From: Sphaerolaimus hirsutus
Lineage: Eukaryota; Nematoda; Chromadorea; Monhysterida; Sphaerolaimidae
Reading direction: 5' to 3'
DNA length: 64,000 nucleotides
Assembly (NCBI GenBank): GCA_964036195.1
Contig: OZ038455.1
Span: 11,797,855-11,861,854, forward strand
Shown here piece after piece: positions 63,601 to 64,000 of the stretch; the first letter of the stretch is position 1, and the number at the start of each line of letters is the position of its first letter. Position numbers and translations under genes: made by a program. Under the pieces are notes generated by a model, which saw only the letters and a program-made list of their open reading frames with translations, searched no databases and had not been told where the DNA came from.

Positions 63601-64000
63601 CAGCAGATATGTCATTGGATCCCAGAGTGATCAGAAATTCAATAGAAGGCATTGGAGCTGGAATTGGACAGACAGCAGCAGGAATCGGCAAGGCATATGG
63701 TCACTACATATCTGGAGTATCAAAAGGGTACACCAACTTTATGGGAGGAATGCTGAAAGGACCCTTTCAAGTGATCATCAACACAATCGCAATGCTGCTG
63801 GGAATCACAATCCTGGTAGCTGGAATTGTAGCTGCAGGATACCTGTGGTACAATTGGAGAATTGCCACAGGGAAACCAGTGATTCCACCATGCGTATACA
63901 CATGCATATGGAAATGCATAGTGTGTCCATTCAAGTGCATATGGCTATGCTTCAGAGCCGTCAGATACACTATCAAGAAGTCAACTCAGAGAGAGACCAA
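56148..64000 (+). CDS. Bel/Pao gag-pol-env-like polyprotein, single open frame, no stop in window
   Basis: ATG at 56148 (A at -3, G at +4); the frame stays open for 2,617 complete codons to the window edge. Order by residue: coiled gag N-terminus (about 30-130), gag core of the DUF1759 type (about 176-265), three zinc knuckles (417, 451, 470), the rear part of the Pao peptidase region ending DIIVGLNYFWDLM (about 580), reverse transcriptase (about 770-1000), RNase H (about 1090-1225), integrase (about 1455-1820) and an env-like part (about 1910 onward). Its length and intactness suggest a recently active copy. Odd points: no D-S/T-G protease motif, YVDN instead of YVDD, and no stop or frame change between pol and env. 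It is an endogenous retroelement of an invertebrate. Confidence 0.88.
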   Translation, partial: MVSPTGHIRKTLGPAKHRVESRLAREFAKYDLELFAEASKEDKRTEMRRVIATIKQEGAKLESAMTAVRTQFDAWRDIVKDIDEPDQLEQEQKIYQDSYEEYANMSDLVTQKIAAMNVYIEELQDMIQQQSGNTMYEVNTAFIQQMAAQMALTAQGAAPGASSTNVTTAKSVKLQKLEVEQFTGEIVKFRSWWQMFESHIHNRTDLEDISKFSYLRSLLKGSAFGMISGLSVTAENYAPAIAMLKKRYDQPVVVRNTLMSNIMKLRQARNTCQDMRILFDAIERLLQQLESLGESVEHPMLLSQLQQKVPPEVLREIQKEQGTEEALTVEKFRELFGKQLALSEAVQHAQQTEAPVQQSRQGFGNNPRAQQFNNRFQGNGNRFRGPENPRTSTGSMSVIQNGQSAPQAGFMNPGRPCVFCNDTQQLHFNDKCPKFKTARERRVILSKAERCLRCLQRGHYMNQCQFTRNCFYCKSNRHHTAVWSTPNLKSTGEHHIQVYTFGNEKPHYKVVQQVEFRMRLRNGQKVDMVADVVPTLTTEQIKVPVSEQDEKYLQKYFPDESYFADRIPKEKGTECKFKPDIIVGLNYFWDLMSRNTSTTRLPSGLYVIPSELGLLMGGGQLTSNRNQWTTDGAYPVVVNTIVHQIQREKWYEEAPLSIAPVPNVKDMDRLDTIGIMDQPDLVEDDEAIKQFNESVQRNPDGRYSVKFMYKPNLHELPDNKAMAFKRFRYLTNRLKRDPELLEKIQAIMKAQEEQGVIEKVQKYIMDGRKFHILPHQPVITPEKTTTKVREVYDASAKPPGMPSLNECMYRGPVILPQLVGMLMRFRLHGIALVADIEKAFLQISLQDSDRDVTRFLWYKDPTKPSMEDNIQIYRFARVPFGIICSPALLALTVRYHLNQAGTENAKLIDENLYVDNLILSVDTEQKAIELYQESKVLFTEAQMNLREWNSNNKSFTWQLAESDVAKEIVTTVLGMKWDTESDQMWLKTPKTVQQSQLSETDQKIKLPTKRTVAKVTARCFDPMGLVSPVLLPAKRFLQTLWHSGPSAKEWDTPLSEEQTAIWQQLETELLKVGQIKFNRNLNYQSGADAQLHIFVDASAMAYSAAAYICQKTENDSGTSSLLYSRLRLAPKKPEVTIPRLELLAMLIGSRMSKFIHKELKDVKFGQTVVWSDSTCCLKWLMTAKPLACFVKNRLDEIRKIQSETENMHIRHIAGLENPADMATRGMNMSELEGSNLWWKGPEWLMTGEWPEPKVEPVTPEVMAEIKKEELKFPKASPIYLGATQQVVSDPDTSNVQVDESKQSNPLGIEIQRFSSLTKLLDSTVYVMRFVRQMHKKRSKNDSQNGLSEIMKSICGTIKPQGIISIEEREIALKYWIKVTQQNHYKGVAEILATGHSKGSQNGKKTAADQQLIKWLNVQMHQDGILKCHGRMEHTDPQEVTVPLILLPATATVTQLIVKDQHEKLMHAGVQHTLAAIRQKYWITQGRRVIYNMTRTCPTCKKLGAKPYQLPPMPDLPETRVQRARPFQYTGLDYLGPVWYKVDKDHRKMWICLFTCMVTRAVHLESVLDMTAQEFLNAVRRFIARRGKPEAVISDNATQFKLTEKVLSTSTDKAINTGKEWSEMVKGGAVQTYCSQQQIQWNMTIPMAPWQGGVYERMVGITKKHFKAAVGHRMLTLQELLTLLPEVEAVINSRPISYIYGDVKSLRVLTPKDFLTGEGQIGAPQFDADKDGEFVPRMDNAAKLQKYWETTQQTLDKFWDLWHQEYIPSLRERTQVTHKHGRLTATQEPKVNEVVLIYEENMPRGAWRMGRIEQLEPSKDGQIRSARVRTANRNVVSRPLNQLYPLEINSKTMDIPETAVTVKVDLLDPAIVQKRVRNQSSNRDSVPNPAQRNSASGRVLRSATGKTAATTSSLVIGMLCMVLMLTGMSESATLREAGKAYSEVFSRTYVLETSTVRPPSLAAHHGLPPLPSEWPPKSVREMQTYERFKDAIKDHPVEQVISSQSQKYQICTSGRHGHALTVPEEVQCHIPPRNFVKAMKVTLYAQRQIPQKEKAYRCYIRIKEIITHTSFWGAKGITGNFEKYQQVGVVACNYARIHKMFRGTPLVEMEPRVWTTNQTLNVEYSWCCHDKENVVSNFYMEEGTVASLDGKTVISDLQDFSQCRAMMGHCRDHNYGITVWDTENFKHQCAYERIGRFKSEISGQTIIVSKLQAAYSHSNKTKRPIGSECVPGDTYYTDQGGVFIQFDRREDVPVEWAMPGKIVEARESTISGTLYARLDDRNSKFQFLQHVVREMTQAQFAIVWHQLCQLRKNQLDMLTQLFRIDPTLGIRAMLGRQDVHAEWAGEAIMFWECKEVQPYIIYQTGKVGETCYKYTPMRLDKDGPLWFKSPGSRDLVEKSPEEDCSHTTPHLYRNEHGQWKSAHGMVHVTETPIEMTWKGQWQAFTFDAPHLFTNIVNRATNFMDVRGQIQRLQNLEHVQNQLIDYTADMSLDPRVIRNSIEGIGAGIGQTAAGIGKAYGHYISGVSKGYTNFMGGMLKGPFQVIINTIAMLLGITILVAGIVAAGYLWYNWRIATGKPVIPPCVYTCIWKCIVCPFKCIWLCFRAVRYTIKKSTQRET
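57600..59870 (+). other. Pao peptidase remnant, reverse transcriptase and RNase H
   Basis: Only about 110 residues separate the last zinc knuckle from DIIVGLNYFWDLM, and no D-T/S-G triad is present, so the catalytic half of the aspartic peptidase seems absent. The reverse transcriptase has motif A VADIEKAFLQI (Asp835), motif B RFARVPFGIICSPALLA and catalytic YVDN (913-916). RNase H shows Asp1096 (HIFVDAS), Glu1141 (PRLELLAM), Asp1172 (VVWSDST) and Asp1220 (ENPADMATRG), a complete DEDD set. Confidence 0.8.
60480..61740 (+). other. Integrase region
   Basis: Zinc-binding part: HEKLMHAGVQHTLAAIRQKY with His1461/1466 and CPTC at 1496/1499 (HHCC). Catalytic Asp1532 (YTGLDYLGP), Asp1594 (ISDNATQF) and Glu1655 (PWQGGVYERMVG); the D-E spacing of 60 residues is longer than the retroviral 35, as expected in Bel/Pao. 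A C-terminal module (GEFVPRMDN... then VVLIYEENMPRGAWRMGRIE) resembles the domain that follows integrase in Pao elements. All catalytic residues are present. Confidence 0.82.
61860..64000 (+). other. Env-like membrane glycoprotein region, fused to pol, truncated by window
   Basis: Starts near a hydrophobic segment (LVIGMLCMVLMLTG, residue about 1915) that could act as an internal signal. A Cys-containing ectodomain of about 600 residues follows, with a few N-x-S/T sites and a basic KTKR site near 62,805 that resembles a processing site. Gly-rich helical sequence (about 2515-2540) leads to a transmembrane helix (IAMLLGITILVAGIVAAGYL, about 2545) and a tail with six Cys in about 21 residues. 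The architecture is that of a captured viral envelope. I cannot assign its fusion class from reading alone. Confidence 0.6.

Larger units (their letters stand above)
53550..64000 (+). mobile_element. Bel/Pao-type LTR retroelement, 3' end outside the window
   Basis: The internal region holds one long frame (56148-64000) with gag, pol and env-like parts in Bel/Pao order. Upstream, 53.55-54.78 kb is a plausible 5' LTR: it carries AATAAA at 54729-54734 and the non-coding leader follows. The LTR ends and primer-binding site cannot be fixed because the 3' LTR is not in the window. The leader (54.8-56.1 kb) is rich in CAGAAA/GTGCAC motifs and has short overlapping open frames that I do not consider genes. 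Confidence 0.8.

Noticed and set aside
56357-63976. Minus-strand and off-frame plus frames across the retroelement
   Set aside because: Shadows of the 2,617-codon Bel/Pao frame.
1-64000. tRNA or rRNA genes
   Set aside because: I saw no convincing tRNA cloverleaf (T-arm-like TTCGAACCCC at about 54,758 lacks partner arms) and no rRNA sequence.

Overview
The window is from an invertebrate metazoan genome: it has a spliced NK2-class homeobox gene, a small spliced membrane-protein gene, a very large mucin-like gene with a signal peptide, a Bel/Pao-type LTR retroelement, and dense small DNA transposons. I cannot name the phylum. Most of the non-genic DNA is terminal-inverted-repeat (TIR) elements, often nested, and exons stand out as GC/CpG-richer islands.

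Layout. 1-2890: repeats. 2891-6322 (+): a small spliced gene resembling AGTRAP (type-1 angiotensin II receptor-associated protein), interrupted by two palindromic elements. 6323-9500: repeats. 36693-9559 (-): one giant gene. Its first exon (36693-12775) encodes a signal peptide and about 200 copies of a 39-residue Thr/Glu/Pro unit. A canonical GT-AG intron then joins it in phase to four small exons (11636-9559) encoding five eight-cysteine modules. With one base restored near 22,500, the whole model is a multiple of three and predicts about 8,385 residues. 36.7-49.4 kb: nested mobile elements. 49.8-50.8 kb (+): NK2 homeobox exons. 51-53.5 kb: repeats. 53.5-64 kb (+): a Bel/Pao element with gag, pol and an env-like region fused in one frame that runs off the window end.

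Most notable system: seven copies of a palindromic, intron-like TIR element (ends like GTGCCACTCCCAGACCCTGT) share a CCNGG/CTGG target. Five lie exactly between coding exons. Removing each with one copy of its target duplication restores the reading frame. In the fourth Cys module (10016-10217) this restores the exact eight-residue Cys spacing, which no GT-AG or GC-AG choice does. These look like introners: transposon-derived introns with non-canonical boundaries, with an RNA or DNA hairpin pairing their ends. The same gene also carries an ordinary GT-AG intron, so two intron types coexist.

Limits: all family assignments are from reading the sequence. No database or transcript data were used, and exon boundaries inside target duplications are ambiguous by several bases.
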